A stretch of 64,000 nucleotides of DNA from Planctobacterium marinum (GTDB lineage Bacteria; Pseudomonadota; Gammaproteobacteria; Enterobacterales; Alteromonadaceae). The position numbers and the translations under genes were made by a program. Of this stretch, positions 24,883-34,400 are shown piece after piece (position 1 is the first letter of the stretch; every line of letters starts with the position of its first letter). The notes under the pieces are model-generated. The model did not search any database and was not told the DNA's origin. It saw nothing but the letters and a program-made list of their open reading frames with translations. The stretch covers positions 52,729-116,728 of the forward strand of contig NZ_JAJEWQ010000010.1 of the NCBI RefSeq assembly GCF_020687805.1, written 5' to 3'.

Positions 24883-26829
24883 TTAACCTAATGGCGGCAA
24901 GTTTGCCGCCTTTTGCCGAACTTCCTCAAAGCGTTGCAGTTCGCAACTGCCCCAGCCCGGTAATTGTCTGGCTTTGCCCCGGGTAAATAGCGGCTGTGTT
25001 AAACCGCATAAAAACCGGGCCGCAAGCGTTTCTGAGATGTGTGGCAAAGTCAGATGCTTTTTCAGGCCCACCAGATTGTGTTGCAGGGTAGCATCATCCG
25101 GAAATGGGAGAGGCTGAGATTTTGGCAGGTGCGCCACCTGTCCCTGACAGACTGAACAGTGACCACAATGTTTGGGGGCCTGTTGATCATCAAAGTACCT
25201 GGCGAGGTTGTAACTCAGGCAGGTATCCAGCTCCATAAAGCGGATCAGCGCTGCAATGCGGCTAATTTCTGATTGTTCATTTTGTTGAAAATAGTGGGTC
25301 AGTTGCTCAGCCAAATCTGGCTGTGACACTGCTTCGCTGTTCACCTGATACACTTCGGTCATTTTACTGCTTTGCAGTTCAATGAGGCCCTGTTGCTGTA
25401 AATAGTCTAGGGCGGTTAGCACCCGGCTTCGGTCACAGCTGTAGGCTTGTTGTAATTGCTCAATATCCAGTATTCCCCAGGTTTTCTTAAACGCGGTGGC
25501 ATCGAATATCGCTTGCACAAAGCGTTGCCGCTCAGCGGTGAAACGCGCCACAACGGATTGAGCGTCTGCCAGTAACCTTAGCTTATATTCGGCGAAATAA
25601 CTGTACTTTGCTCGGATCACTTGTCTAAGTTCCAGTTGCACCAGCAGCGTTTTAAGTGGTAGTTGACGAATATTGCAGTCCTGACTTAGCGAATACAGCT
25701 GTAATTCCCAATGACCGTTTTCAGCCGCTTTGATCGCGTCAATAAGCCGATGGATACTCCCCGGTTCCGGTGTATCGCCATAGATGAAGTTTTCCAATGT
25801 GTTTAAGCTGCTGAGGTTTGCCAGGATTATGCAATCAGCAGGTTGACCGTCGCGCCCGGCACGGCCGATTTCCTGACTGTAATTCTCAATGGATTTAGGC
25901 AAGTCATAATGGATCACAAAGCGAATGTTGGCCTTGTCTATGCCCATACCAAAGGCGATAGTAGCCACCACTATATCGGTTTTTCCGGACATGAAATGCT
26001 GCTGGATTTCCTGTCGTTGCTCATCTCTTAAGCCGGCGTGATAGGCAACAGCATTGAACCCCTGGGCTTTCAACTGGTAGGCCAGTTGTTCGGCACTTTG
26101 CTGTAAGGTAACGTAAATGATACCGGCCCCGGTGTGTTGCGCGAGCAACTGGATCAGTTTCTGGCTTTTCTCAGTTTCAGCGACCGGCATCATCTGTAAA
26201 TTCAGATTCGGACGATAAAATCCGGTTTGTACAATGTGTTCCGGCGCAATGTCGAATTTTGCTGCCATATCCTGCTTTACCTTGCGGGTTGCAGTGGCGG
26301 TAAGCAGCAGTACCAATGGAATATTGAGCTGCTGTCTGTAGGCCGGTAGTTTCAGGTAGTCCGGTCTGAAATTATGGCCCCACTCTGAAATACAGTGAGC
26401 TTCGTCCACCACTAACATGGAAATCGGGATATTTTCTATAAACTGCCGGAAACGCTCATTTTTGAATCGCTCCACAGACACCATCAGAATGCGCAGCTTA
26501 CCGGCTTTAATATCGGCCATAACCTGTTTGTTTTGCTCTGGTGTGAGGGTAGAGTCAATGCTGGCGGCGGCTATATTTTTACTGGCCAGAAAATCCAATT
26601 GATCTTTCATTAAGGCCAACAGCGGAGAAACCACCAATGTCAGGTGGGGCAACTGCGTGGCGGTGTACTGGTAACACAAAGATTTGCCGGAACCTGTCGG
26701 GAAGATTGCGAGTGAAGAATCCCCATTTAATAGCTGATGTACAGTGGTTTCCTGGCCAGGACGAAAACGACTAAAGCCAAATAGTGTCTGTAAGTTTTGA
26801 ATTGTCTGTGACGAAGTGATTGCTTCCAT
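24883..26829 (-). CDS. recQ-like: RecQ-family ATP-dependent DNA helicase
   Basis: RecQ helicases unwind DNA 3'-to-5' in recombination and fork repair. The 648-residue protein shows motif 0/I (FRPGQETTVHQLL; FPTGSGKSLCYQ), motif II VDEAHCISEWGHNF, motif V/VI (ATIAFGMGIDKANIRFVIH; QEIGRAGRDGQ), the zinc-binding region (Cys in CLSYN and CGHCSVC) and a winged-helix part. The C terminus after the zinc region is short and does not show a clear HRDC domain. It may therefore be a second, shorter-tailed paralogue rather than the canonical RecQ, so I leave the symbol qualified. Confidence 0.9.
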   Translation of the reverse strand: MEAITSSQTIQNLQTLFGFSRFRPGQETTVHQLLNGDSSLAIFPTGSGKSLCYQYTATQLPHLTLVVSPLLALMKDQLDFLASKNIAAASIDSTLTPEQNKQVMADIKAGKLRILMVSVERFKNERFRQFIENIPISMLVVDEAHCISEWGHNFRPDYLKLPAYRQQLNIPLVLLLTATATRKVKQDMAAKFDIAPEHIVQTGFYRPNLNLQMMPVAETEKSQKLIQLLAQHTGAGIIYVTLQQSAEQLAYQLKAQGFNAVAYHAGLRDEQRQEIQQHFMSGKTDIVVATIAFGMGIDKANIRFVIHYDLPKSIENYSQEIGRAGRDGQPADCIILANLSSLNTLENFIYGDTPEPGSIHRLIDAIKAAENGHWELQLYSLSQDCNIRQLPLKTLLVQLELRQVIRAKYSYFAEYKLRLLADAQSVVARFTAERQRFVQAIFDATAFKKTWGILDIEQLQQAYSCDRSRVLTALDYLQQQGLIELQSSKMTEVYQVNSEAVSQPDLAEQLTHYFQQNEQSEISRIAALIRFMELDTCLSYNLARYFDDQQAPKHCGHCSVCQGQVAHLPKSQPLPFPDDATLQHNLVGLKKHLTLPHISETLAARFLCGLTQPLFTRGKARQLPGWGSCELQRFEEVRQKAANLPPLG

Positions 26830-26958
26830 GCTGTTTCCGTGGGTTGGTAACCTGCTGACACTCTAACCCTGGCGAATGAAGGGTACAAGGCCTGGAATCG
26901 CTTAAAAGGTACAGGTTTGTTACCCGTTTTTTGGATTCAAAGGAAAAACCAGGTTAAC

Positions 26959-26974
26959 TACGAAGTCTTTCGTT
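26959..26974. promoter_or_regulatory. BlaI-type operator box 1
   Basis: TACGA-AGTCTT-TCGTT is a near-perfect inverted repeat just upstream of the -35 element. The same pattern occurs at 27021-27036 and 27465-27484. Confidence 0.55.
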
Positions 26975-27020
26975 TTTAGACTTGACAGCAGTAATGTGAT
27001 TCGTATTTAATGCGCACTAC

Positions 27021-27036
27021 TACGATATCTTTCGTA
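27021..27036. promoter_or_regulatory. BlaI-type operator box 2
   Basis: TACGA-TATCTT-TCGTA is a perfect inverted repeat located about ten bases after the -10 element, where a bound repressor would block transcription start. Confidence 0.6.
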
Positions 27037-27174
27037 CTAAAAGTTGATCGTACTAAGGTGTTGAAAAAATACTGAGTTGCCGCTCAGCCTGTACAGACGC
27101 TTAACCCGCTAGTGTTAAAAGCTGTCTCACAGGAAAGCGAAAAACAATAATTCACAAAAAGCAGGAGTGTGAGC

Positions 27175-27354
27175 ATGAAAAAGCTGATTTTGGTAAGTTT
27201 AAGCGTGGCTTTGTTGGGTTTAGGTGGTTGTTCTTCCACGGGAGACGTTGCTAAAGCTGAGGAAAAAGAATCGAACAAGCAGTCATCTTCACAAACTCGT
27301 CGCGCTGGAGAGTGCAGTTCTACAGGGTCCAGATTAGGAAACAGATGTCGTTGA
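27175..27354 (+). CDS. small lipoprotein, probable target of the BlaI-like repressor
   Basis: A 59-residue product with a lipoprotein signal (MKKLILVSLSVALLGLGGC, lipobox Cys19). A short polar linker and a tail containing CSSTGSRLGNRC follow; the CSSTG motif after the lipobox recurs in the tail. The ATG at 27175 has AGGAG seven bases upstream. An enclosing GTG at 27169 lies in that spacer. Function is unknown. Its promoter is flanked by two palindromes that match the one upstream of the blaI-like gene, and a strong terminator follows at 27415, so it is a separately transcribed member of the same regulon. Confidence 0.75.
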   Translation: MKKLILVSLSVALLGLGGCSSTGDVAKAEEKESNKQSSSQTRRAGECSSTGSRLGNRCR

Positions 27355-27414
27355 TCCAGGGCAAAGTATAAGGCATCTGAACAGGGAAGTTACACTTTCA
27401 TTGATATTGGATTT

Positions 27415-27446
27415 AAGGGGAGACCTTCAGAGGTACTCCCCTTTTT
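27415..27446 (+). terminator. rho-independent terminator after the small lipoprotein gene
   Basis: AAGGGGAG (27415-27422) pairs with CTCCCCTT (27436-27443). An inner ACCT/AGGT stem closes a TCAG loop, and a T run to 27446 follows. Confidence 0.85.
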
Positions 27447-27464
27447 AATCTCAGAAACTTGAAT

Positions 27465-27484
27465 TATACGATGAGTTTCGTATA
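27465..27484. promoter_or_regulatory. BlaI-type operator box 3, upstream of the blaI-like gene
   Basis: TATACGA-N6-TCGTATA is a perfect 20-bp inverted repeat centred about 47 bp before the repressor ATG. It shares its TACGA/TCGTA core with boxes 1 and 2 and indicates autoregulation. Confidence 0.65.
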
Positions 27485-27521
27485 TTTAGCACTAATCAAC
27501 GCAATCAAGCGGGCTTAAAAA

Positions 27522-27908
27522 ATGACGCGAGGCAAATTTAAAGGGGTGCCTACCAGTGCCGAGCTGCAACTACTCAGAGTACTGTGGGAGATAGAACCCA
27601 CCACAGTGCGTGAAGTACACGAGAAAGTGAATAAGCACAACAAAGTGGGCTACACCACGGTGCTGAAAATGTTGCAAATAATGCATGAAAAAGGCCTGGT
27701 TGAGCGCGATGAATCAAGTCGGGCACACATTTATAAGGCGATTTATTCTGAAGAGCAAACGCAAAGCTCAATGGTAAAAGATATGCTGAACAAAGCCTTT
27801 GGCGGTTCAAAATCTAACCTGGTCATGCGGGCATTGGGGAAATCCCCCAGTGCACAAGAACTGGCTGAAATAAGAGCGCTGCTGGACTCGCTGGAAAAAG
27901 ACGCTTAA
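27522..27908 (+). CDS. blaI-like: BlaI/MecI/CopY-family repressor
   Basis: The 128-residue protein has the winged-helix DNA-binding domain of the family (about residues 10-75, with SAELQLLRVLWEIEPTTVREV, GYTTVLKMLQIMHEKGLVERD and AHIYKAIYSEEQTQ). A C-terminal dimerisation helix pair follows, ending in the family-like region around residues 80-125. BlaI-type repressors are inactivated by proteolysis triggered by a membrane M56 partner, and that partner gene is 11 bp downstream. A perfect palindrome precedes the gene. No beta-lactamase gene is nearby, so the regulated response is probably not classic penicillin resistance. Confidence 0.9.
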   Translation: MTRGKFKGVPTSAELQLLRVLWEIEPTTVREVHEKVNKHNKVGYTTVLKMLQIMHEKGLVERDESSRAHIYKAIYSEEQTQSSMVKDMLNKAFGGSKSNLVMRALGKSPSAQELAEIRALLDSLEKDA

Positions 27909-27919
27909 CAGGAGATGTC

Positions 27920-29854
27920 ATGGATTGGTTAAACCTGATTGCAAACAGCGCAATATTACAGACCTTAGCTCAAACCCTGATGCACTTTATCTGGCAGGGC
28001 ACGTTACTGGCCGTTGCTTTGTTTGTATTGTTGAAAACGATTGATATTCGCCACTCTGAACTGCGCTACAGTGTGTCACTGGGGGCCTTGTTGTTGTGCG
28101 TTATTGCTCCGGTCAGTACCTTTTGGTTTTTATATCAACCGCAAATCCTTGCGCCATCGGTAGATGTCGGCCTGGTGTTGAGCAGTGTTTCAACCACGGT
28201 GATCCAGGCAGGGGGCTCGTTGAGCGAGTCCGGTTATCTGAGCCTGTCGTTGCTGACCACCGAGTTACTTGATTATTTTAATTTACAGAACATGCTGGCA
28301 ATTCTGCCCTTTGTTGCCCTGGCATGGCTGTGCAGTGTCACCGTTTTAAGTGGCAGGGTGTTGTTGCAAATGGTTGGCGTTTGCCAATTGCCCCACCAGG
28401 CAACACACTCGCCGGAACCGCAATTACAACGGGTGTTTGAGCGACTGCTGCTGCAACTGAACGTGACGGCCAAAGCGCGATTGTATATCTCAGATAAAAT
28501 TGATGTGCCGATGGCAATTGGTTGGTTAAAACCAGTGGTGTTGTTGCCTTCTTCGATGGTGCTGGGATTAACACCGGGGCAGCTCGAAATGCTGCTGGTG
28601 CACGAATTAGCTCACGTCAGAAGGCATGATTATCTGGTGAATTTTGTGCAGACATTGGTGGAACTGATGTTGTTTTTTCACCCAGGGGTAAAGTGGATCT
28701 CAAAGCATATACGCCTGGAAAGAGAGTGCTGCTGCGACAATATTGCGGTATCTCATAGTGGTAGTCCTGTGGCCTATGCATCTACGCTCACTGATGCAGA
28801 AATGTCACGTAGTCATCACATTCCGGATCTGGTGATGGCCGCATCTGGTAGTGACTTAAAACAGCGTATTTTGCGCGTTGTTGGTCACGCTGATTGTGCC
28901 GGAGGACGAAACAGAACGCGCTTTACCGCAGTTTTGGCCGCAGTGATTTCACTGACTTCGGTTGTGGTTGTGCTGGTGTCCAACCATAACGATGCAAACT
29001 CTAAAGTGGTAAAAAATAACGCGCTTTCCTCTGAAAAATTAGAGGCTGAGCACAGTGCGCAAAGCAGCGTCGCTGAGGACTCGGGTGACATTACCCCCCA
29101 GGATCAGCAACCGGAGACACAAACTAAAGCTGAGCCTGAGGTATCCCTGGAAGCTTCAACCCCAAGTGAAGCTGTGTCAGCGCAACAAGAGCTCGCTGAT
29201 GCCGAAAACGAGCAGGAAATCAGCCAGGAGCTAACACAAATCCCGGCGTCAGATGTTGAGGTGTCAGATGTTGAGGTGTCAGATGTTGAAGTTATGGCGT
29301 CGGTGCAAAATGATAGCGATCCGAATGAACACGCCAAAGTCAGTGAGTCTGCTGCTGTGCCTTCAGATTCGCCACCGGAAGAGTCGGCTAAAAGCTCTGC
29401 TGTTGACTACATTGCAGCAACAGAAGGCGCAATTTCTGCTGAGGTTAAACCATCAGCCGTTGTCAGTGCTGCTTCCACACTGGAAGGCCACAAAATAATA
29501 GCGGTTGGAGAAAAAACCGCTGCGCTGGTGGAGCAGGTCGATGCTATCCCGGCGGTATTATTAGAGGGCGAAACGCCGGCATACCCAAGGCAGGCCCTGA
29601 GACGCAAAATAACGGAAGATGTTGAAGTGTCATTTGTGGTGAATACGCAGGGGCAGGTGGAAAACATCGCGTTTAACGGGGATGCACATCGCTCTTTCCG
29701 AAAATCCATTACCCGTGCCCTGCAGAACTGGCATTTTGCACCCGCTCAGCAAAATGGCAATGCAGTAACCAGCCAGATCACCCGCATTTTTAGCTTTATT
29801 GAACCGGAAAACAATAACCTGACGACCACCGGCACCCGGATTTTTTCCAATTAG
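27920..29854 (+). CDS. BlaR1-like M56 metallopeptidase with a TonB-like C-terminal domain
   Basis: The 644-residue protein begins with three membrane helices (about residues 15-37, 47-70, 118-140), then an M56 zinc-peptidase domain with HELAHVRRHD (His228, Glu229, His232) and RERECCCDNIAV-like sequence. A fourth helix lies near 330-350. After it, instead of the penicillin-binding sensor of BlaR1, comes a Ser/Glu-rich linker of about 190 residues. It contains three in-frame SDVEV repeats. A C-terminal TonB-type domain follows (PAYPRQALRRKITEDVEVSF to NWHFAPAQQ). The partner repressor gene is 11 bp upstream. A periplasm-spanning signal receptor is the likely role. Confidence 0.88.
   Translation: MDWLNLIANSAILQTLAQTLMHFIWQGTLLAVALFVLLKTIDIRHSELRYSVSLGALLLCVIAPVSTFWFLYQPQILAPSVDVGLVLSSVSTTVIQAGGSLSESGYLSLSLLTTELLDYFNLQNMLAILPFVALAWLCSVTVLSGRVLLQMVGVCQLPHQATHSPEPQLQRVFERLLLQLNVTAKARLYISDKIDVPMAIGWLKPVVLLPSSMVLGLTPGQLEMLLVHELAHVRRHDYLVNFVQTLVELMLFFHPGVKWISKHIRLERECCCDNIAVSHSGSPVAYASTLTDAEMSRSHHIPDLVMAASGSDLKQRILRVVGHADCAGGRNRTRFTAVLAAVISLTSVVVVLVSNHNDANSKVVKNNALSSEKLEAEHSAQSSVAEDSGDITPQDQQPETQTKAEPEVSLEASTPSEAVSAQQELADAENEQEISQELTQIPASDVEVSDVEVSDVEVMASVQNDSDPNEHAKVSESAAVPSDSPPEESAKSSAVDYIAATEGAISAEVKPSAVVSAASTLEGHKIIAVGEKTAALVEQVDAIPAVLLEGETPAYPRQALRRKITEDVEVSFVVNTQGQVENIAFNGDAHRSFRKSITRALQNWHFAPAQQNGNAVTSQITRIFSFIEPENNNLTTTGTRIFSN
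29249..29293 (+). repeat. three tandem 15-bp units in the BlaR1-like gene
   Basis: TCAGATGTTGAGGTG occurs three times in a row, the last copy with two changes, encoding SDVEV three times in the flexible linker. It is in frame, so copy-number change would alter linker length only. Confidence 0.85.
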
Positions 29855-29882
29855 TACAGAGTTGTGAAATACCGCACATTGT

Positions 29883-29911
29883 CAGGCCGAAATTACAATT
29901 AATTCGGCCTG
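29883..29911. terminator. perfect hairpin after the BlaR1-like gene
   Basis: CAGGCCGAA (29883-29891) pairs with TTCGGCCTG (29903-29911) around an 11-base loop. No T run follows, so it is a weak or rho-assisted terminator, or a 3'-end stabiliser. Confidence 0.5.
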
Positions 29912-29978
29912 GCGCCTTGGCTTTTCTGACGACTTCCTCTAGTCTCTCGGTTTTAGATAATGGGCGGTTTTTGTTGAC

Positions 29979-31322
29979 ATGATGCGGGCTTTTTTTTCCT
30001 TATATACAACCAATCTTTTTTTAGTTGGTGGTACTGGCCTGCTCACCACCTATCTGGCGCTGTATCTGGGTAAACAGGGCGTATCTACCTTCTGGATTGG
30101 GATGCTGACCTCGTTTTATTACCTCGGGTTGATGTTGGGCGCCAAGATCGCATATCACTTTATTCGCTCCGTAGGGCATATTCGTACTTTCAGCGCCAGT
30201 ACGGCCGTTGTGATTGCCTGTATCGCCGCCCATGGGGTGAGTGACAATGTTTATCTCTGGCTGGTGTTGCGGGTGTTGGTGGGGCTTGGAATGATGAGCA
30301 ACTACATGGTGCTGGAAAGCTGGTTGAACGAACAGTCCGACCAGGACAACCGGGGCCGGGTGTTCTCGTTTTATATGATCACCTCCTATCTGGGTATGGT
30401 GGCGGGACAGTTTGCCCTGTCTCATTTCACTGAACTGGATTCAGCCGTGTTGTTTCTGGTTTGCATGGCGGTGGCTATCGGGCTGGTGCCAATTTCTATC
30501 ACCCGGCGTATTCACCCCAAACCGCTAAAACCTATCAAAGTCAGTATCTTTAGTTTTGTTAGGGTGATCCCGCAATCGCTCACTGCCATTTTATGTGCCG
30601 GTATGATCAATGGCAGTTTTTATGGTTTGTCACCTTTGTTTGCCAGTAAAGCAGGATTTAGCGCCGAAGATATTGCGTTTTTTATGTCGATAACAGTCGT
30701 CGCCGGATTGCTTGCCCAGTGGCCAATGGGCATCCTGTCGGACAAAATCCGACGCAGTTTATTATTGCGTACTAATGCGGTGTTTATCTGTCTGGTGTCC
30801 CTGGCGCTGTTTATTTTACCCACAGAGCCCACCCTGGCTTTCGCACTGACTTTTGTGTTTGGTTTGTTTGCTTTTACTCTGTATCCACTGGCATCTGCGC
30901 TGGCCAACTCCCGCGTAAGTGATGAGGAGCGGGTTGGGGTGTCTTCGGCACTGTTAATTGCATTTGGTGTCGGGGCCGGTATTGGCTCTGCCGTTATTGC
31001 TCAATTGATGACTTATTTCGGGCATGAAGCCTTGTATGGCGCCATGTCTGGCCTGGCAATTATTATGTTTGTATCTCTGGCTTACATAAATTCCAGACAG
31101 AAGGTGGAGATTATGGAGCCTGACGACTATGTGGTGAGTGCCTCAGATATCACCAATTCACCGCTCGCTGCAACGCTGGATCCACGTATTGATGAAGAAA
31201 CCGCACAGGAGCAGTTGTTGATTGTCGATGATGATGAACAACAACTCCAGGAGGAAGCGCAACAGATAGAGGGGGGCGACTCCCGCAAAAAGCAGGGGGA
31301 TTCGGAAACGCCCTCCAGGTAA
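29979..31322 (+). CDS. MFS transporter with a long acidic C-terminal tail
   Basis: A 447-residue major facilitator protein with twelve predicted helices. The N-terminal half contains LTTYLALYLGKQGVSTFWIGM and the motif-A-like region GAKIAYHFIRSVGHIR. The middle shows LVGLGMMSNYMVLESWLNEQ with a charged loop, and the second half has PMGILSDKIRRSLLLR. The pattern resembles the YcaD-like branch of small-molecule or drug transporters, with no known substrate. A hydrophilic tail of about 70 residues, rich in Asp, Glu and Gln (IVDDDEQQLQEEAQQ), is longer than usual for the family. ATG codons at 29979 and 29982 are adjacent; the ribosome site is weak. Confidence 0.82.
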   Translation: MMRAFFSLYTTNLFLVGGTGLLTTYLALYLGKQGVSTFWIGMLTSFYYLGLMLGAKIAYHFIRSVGHIRTFSASTAVVIACIAAHGVSDNVYLWLVLRVLVGLGMMSNYMVLESWLNEQSDQDNRGRVFSFYMITSYLGMVAGQFALSHFTELDSAVLFLVCMAVAIGLVPISITRRIHPKPLKPIKVSIFSFVRVIPQSLTAILCAGMINGSFYGLSPLFASKAGFSAEDIAFFMSITVVAGLLAQWPMGILSDKIRRSLLLRTNAVFICLVSLALFILPTEPTLAFALTFVFGLFAFTLYPLASALANSRVSDEERVGVSSALLIAFGVGAGIGSAVIAQLMTYFGHEALYGAMSGLAIIMFVSLAYINSRQKVEIMEPDDYVVSASDITNSPLAATLDPRIDEETAQEQLLIVDDDEQQLQEEAQQIEGGDSRKKQGDSETPSR

Positions 31323-31492
31323 AAATGGCCACTCCGTAAGGAAAATGCCTTAATTTCACACTACACTTTGAATTCCTACCGGTCTGGACAAGGTTTACCT
31401 GGGCTCGGTATAAGCTGGAACGGGTAAAACGCATAAAACCCCAGTGTTACGCGTCTACTTTACTTTCATAGCAAATAAAAAAGGAATCTCTC

Positions 31493-34400
31493 GTGAAATT
31501 AAGGCATAGGTTCATCAGAGTCATTTTCATTAGCTCAATGCTGGTATTCACCGGCATCGCCGCCGCACAAACTTCCCCCGCTTTGTGGCAACTCACGCAA
31601 AATATTGGTCCGGAAGCGCTAAAAAACCGGGCACAACACAATAATTCTGCTGAAGTCACGCTAAACAACACCCTGGTGCTGCAACTCAAAGCTGATATGT
31701 TGCTGCGCCTGCCGGTATTTTCTGAAAGCGTTGAAGTTAAGCTGAGTCAATCGCGACAACAAGGCTCCACCATAGTTTGGGAGGCTGACAATATTCATGC
31801 ACCGCATTTACCCAAGGCGCAGTTGTTCCTAAATAATGGCCGCTTGTCTGCCTGGATACCCACCATGGCGGGAACGTTTCGTTTACACAATGGCAAGCTG
31901 ATCAAAGAGTTTAAAATGGGCGGAGATATTCCGGATTATCGCCTTCCTCAGAACATTAAAAAACTCAATAAAGACGGCGAGGTTTCCTCTGAAAATCATC
32001 AAAAGCGTGCGCCGACACACTCTGAGAATAGGCATGGCGGTAATCAATCCGCAGCTGGCGATCTTACATTTAATGTGTTGTTTGTGGTTACTAATGAATT
32101 TGTAAATAGTTATCCCGATACTGAGGCGCAAATCAATGAATATATCAGTGCCAACAATGCCATATACGAGGCCAGTGGTATTAATATTCAGATGGCGTCA
32201 GCAGGTATCATGCAGTCGGACCTGGAGCAATATTCCGCTGACCAGCTACTGGATAATTTATCCAGTAATGGCGGTAGTGACTCTACAGATGGTGAAATTC
32301 CGGATTCATTGATCAGCCCCATTTGGCAGGCAAGGGTAAACAACAGCGCTGATTTTATTGTGGTGATGTTGAACGATTTACCGGAAGGATTGTGTGGCCA
32401 GGGGTGGCTTAACGGAAACAGCAGTCAGGTGTTTGATTACGACTATGCCGTGAATGTGACGGCTGCGTTTACTACTTTTTCCGGCAATCCGCAGTTTTGT
32501 GGTTACGATACCCTGGGCCATGAATTGGGTCACAATATGGGACTGGCGCACTCGCTGCGCCAGGGAGATGACGGCAAGGTATTTACCTATGGTCGCGGTT
32601 ATGGGGTGGTAGATGAGTTCACCACGATAATGGCGTATGCCAGCGAGTTTGGTTCTGCCTCTGAAGTTGCTGTTTTCTCTTCGCCAGATCTGACTTGTTT
32701 GAACCGCTATCAGTGCGGTGTAGAGCACACGCAATCCGATGGTGCTGATGCTGTATTTGCGGTAAATCAGGTCAAAGAAGAAGTCACCTTGATACACAAC
32801 GACGAAGTGACTTTGCCGATTGCCGATGCCCTGGCAACATTGGATGATTCGCAACTGGCTGACTGTATTTCCGATAATTTTCCGGATGCCATCACCAATG
32901 CTCAGGTGGGGTTTCTGGTTTGCACAACGGATTATGCCATTCAGACCATCAATGGACTGGAGAACTTTCCCAACCTAAATACCTTTAGTATGGATGGCAG
33001 CAATGACACCTCTTTGGCAGTGTTCCGAAATATGCGTGCTATGGTGCAACTGGATGTGCGCGACTTGTTTATGAACTCTATGCGGCCCATTGCGCATTTA
33101 CAGGATCAGTTGACTTTCCTACAGTTCAATCAGGGGAGTATGAGTTGTCAGGATGTTAATGCCGTTGAAAGCTGGGGAATTGACAGTTTTTTCCCGTATG
33201 GTCGATGCCAGTCGCTTTCAGATGACAGCGGTGATTTTGATAGTGACGGCATTAACAACCTCGATGATACCGATGATGATAATGACGGTATCGACGATGT
33301 GTCAGATGCCAGTCCAAGAGATGCCAGCAATGCCAATGATATTGATGATGATGGCGTGCCGGATAGCAGCGACGCCTTCCCTTACAATGAAAACGAAAGC
33401 CTGGACACTGACAGTGATACTGTGGGTAATAATCAGGACTCTGATGATGATAACGATGGTGTTCCGGATGCTGAGGATTGTGCGCCTCTGGACAATACCC
33501 AATCCAGCAATTGTGGCAGTGGACAAAATAATCCGCCGACCATTTCTGGCACGCCAGACAGTTCAGCACAGCAAAATAGCCTCTATAGCTTTACACCTTC
33601 GGCTTCTGACGCGGATGACGACAGTTTAACGTTTAGTATCGAGAATCGTCCAGGCTGGGCCAGTTTCAGTTCGGAAACCGGTACTTTATCAGGCACACCG
33701 GATAACGACGATGTGGGTACGTACTCCAATATCATGATCAGTGTGTCTGATGGTACTGAAAGCGCTGCTCTGAGCGCATTTAGTATCACTGTTGTGGATG
33801 TTAATGACGCCCCCGAGATTTCCGGTTCACCTGATACCCTGGTCAGAGCAAACAACAGTTATCAATTCACTCCGCAAGCCAGCGATCCCGACGGTGACAG
33901 TCTGACTTTCAGCATTGCCAATAAGCCGCTTTGGGCGAGTTTTAACACCAGTACCGGAACGCTTTCGGGTATACCTGATAATTCAGATACGGGTATTTAT
34001 TCCGGTATCGTGATCAGCGTCAGTGACGGGGCCTTGTCGGATAGTTTACCCTCATTCAGCATTACGGTACTGGCGAGCATCAGCGATGGCGCTAACTTTG
34101 TGGCCTATGATTATGATGGCGATGGCATGGCCGATGTCGGTGTGCGCAGAGCCAGCAATTTTATGCAGTATATTCTGAACTCATCAGACGATACTATTCA
34201 GCGTATTCAGTTTGGTAAAGACACCGGTGATATTTCTGTCAGCGGTGATTTTGATGGTGATCAGATTGCCGATGTGGCGGTGCGCCGCGCATCAAATCAA
34301 TTTTGGTATATTCTCAATTCCTCGGACGGTGAGATTCAACGTTTTAATTTTGGCAAACAGGCGGAAGATATTCCGGTTCCGGCTGACTTTGACGGTGATG

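Larger units (their letters stand above)
26830..27174. promoter_or_regulatory. regulatory gap with a BlaI-boxed promoter for the small lipoprotein
   Basis: This stretch has no gene but a clear promoter. TTGACA (26982-26987) is followed by a TTTAAT (27006-27011, spacing 18) or TATTTA (27004-27009, spacing 16) hexamer. Two TACGA-N6-TCGT(A/T) palindromes bracket it at 26959-26974 and 27021-27036. A further TCGTA half-site lies at 27048-27052. Confidence 0.65.

Noticed and set aside
27522..29854. Beta-lactam resistance locus
   Set aside because: The pair resembles BlaI/BlaR1, but the receptor lacks the penicillin-binding sensor and no beta-lactamase gene is in the window.
33153..33629. Long plus-strand frame rich in Met and Ile inside the metalloprotease gene
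   Set aside because: It is an out-of-frame shadow of the Asp-rich repeats; the low-complexity DNA keeps several frames open.
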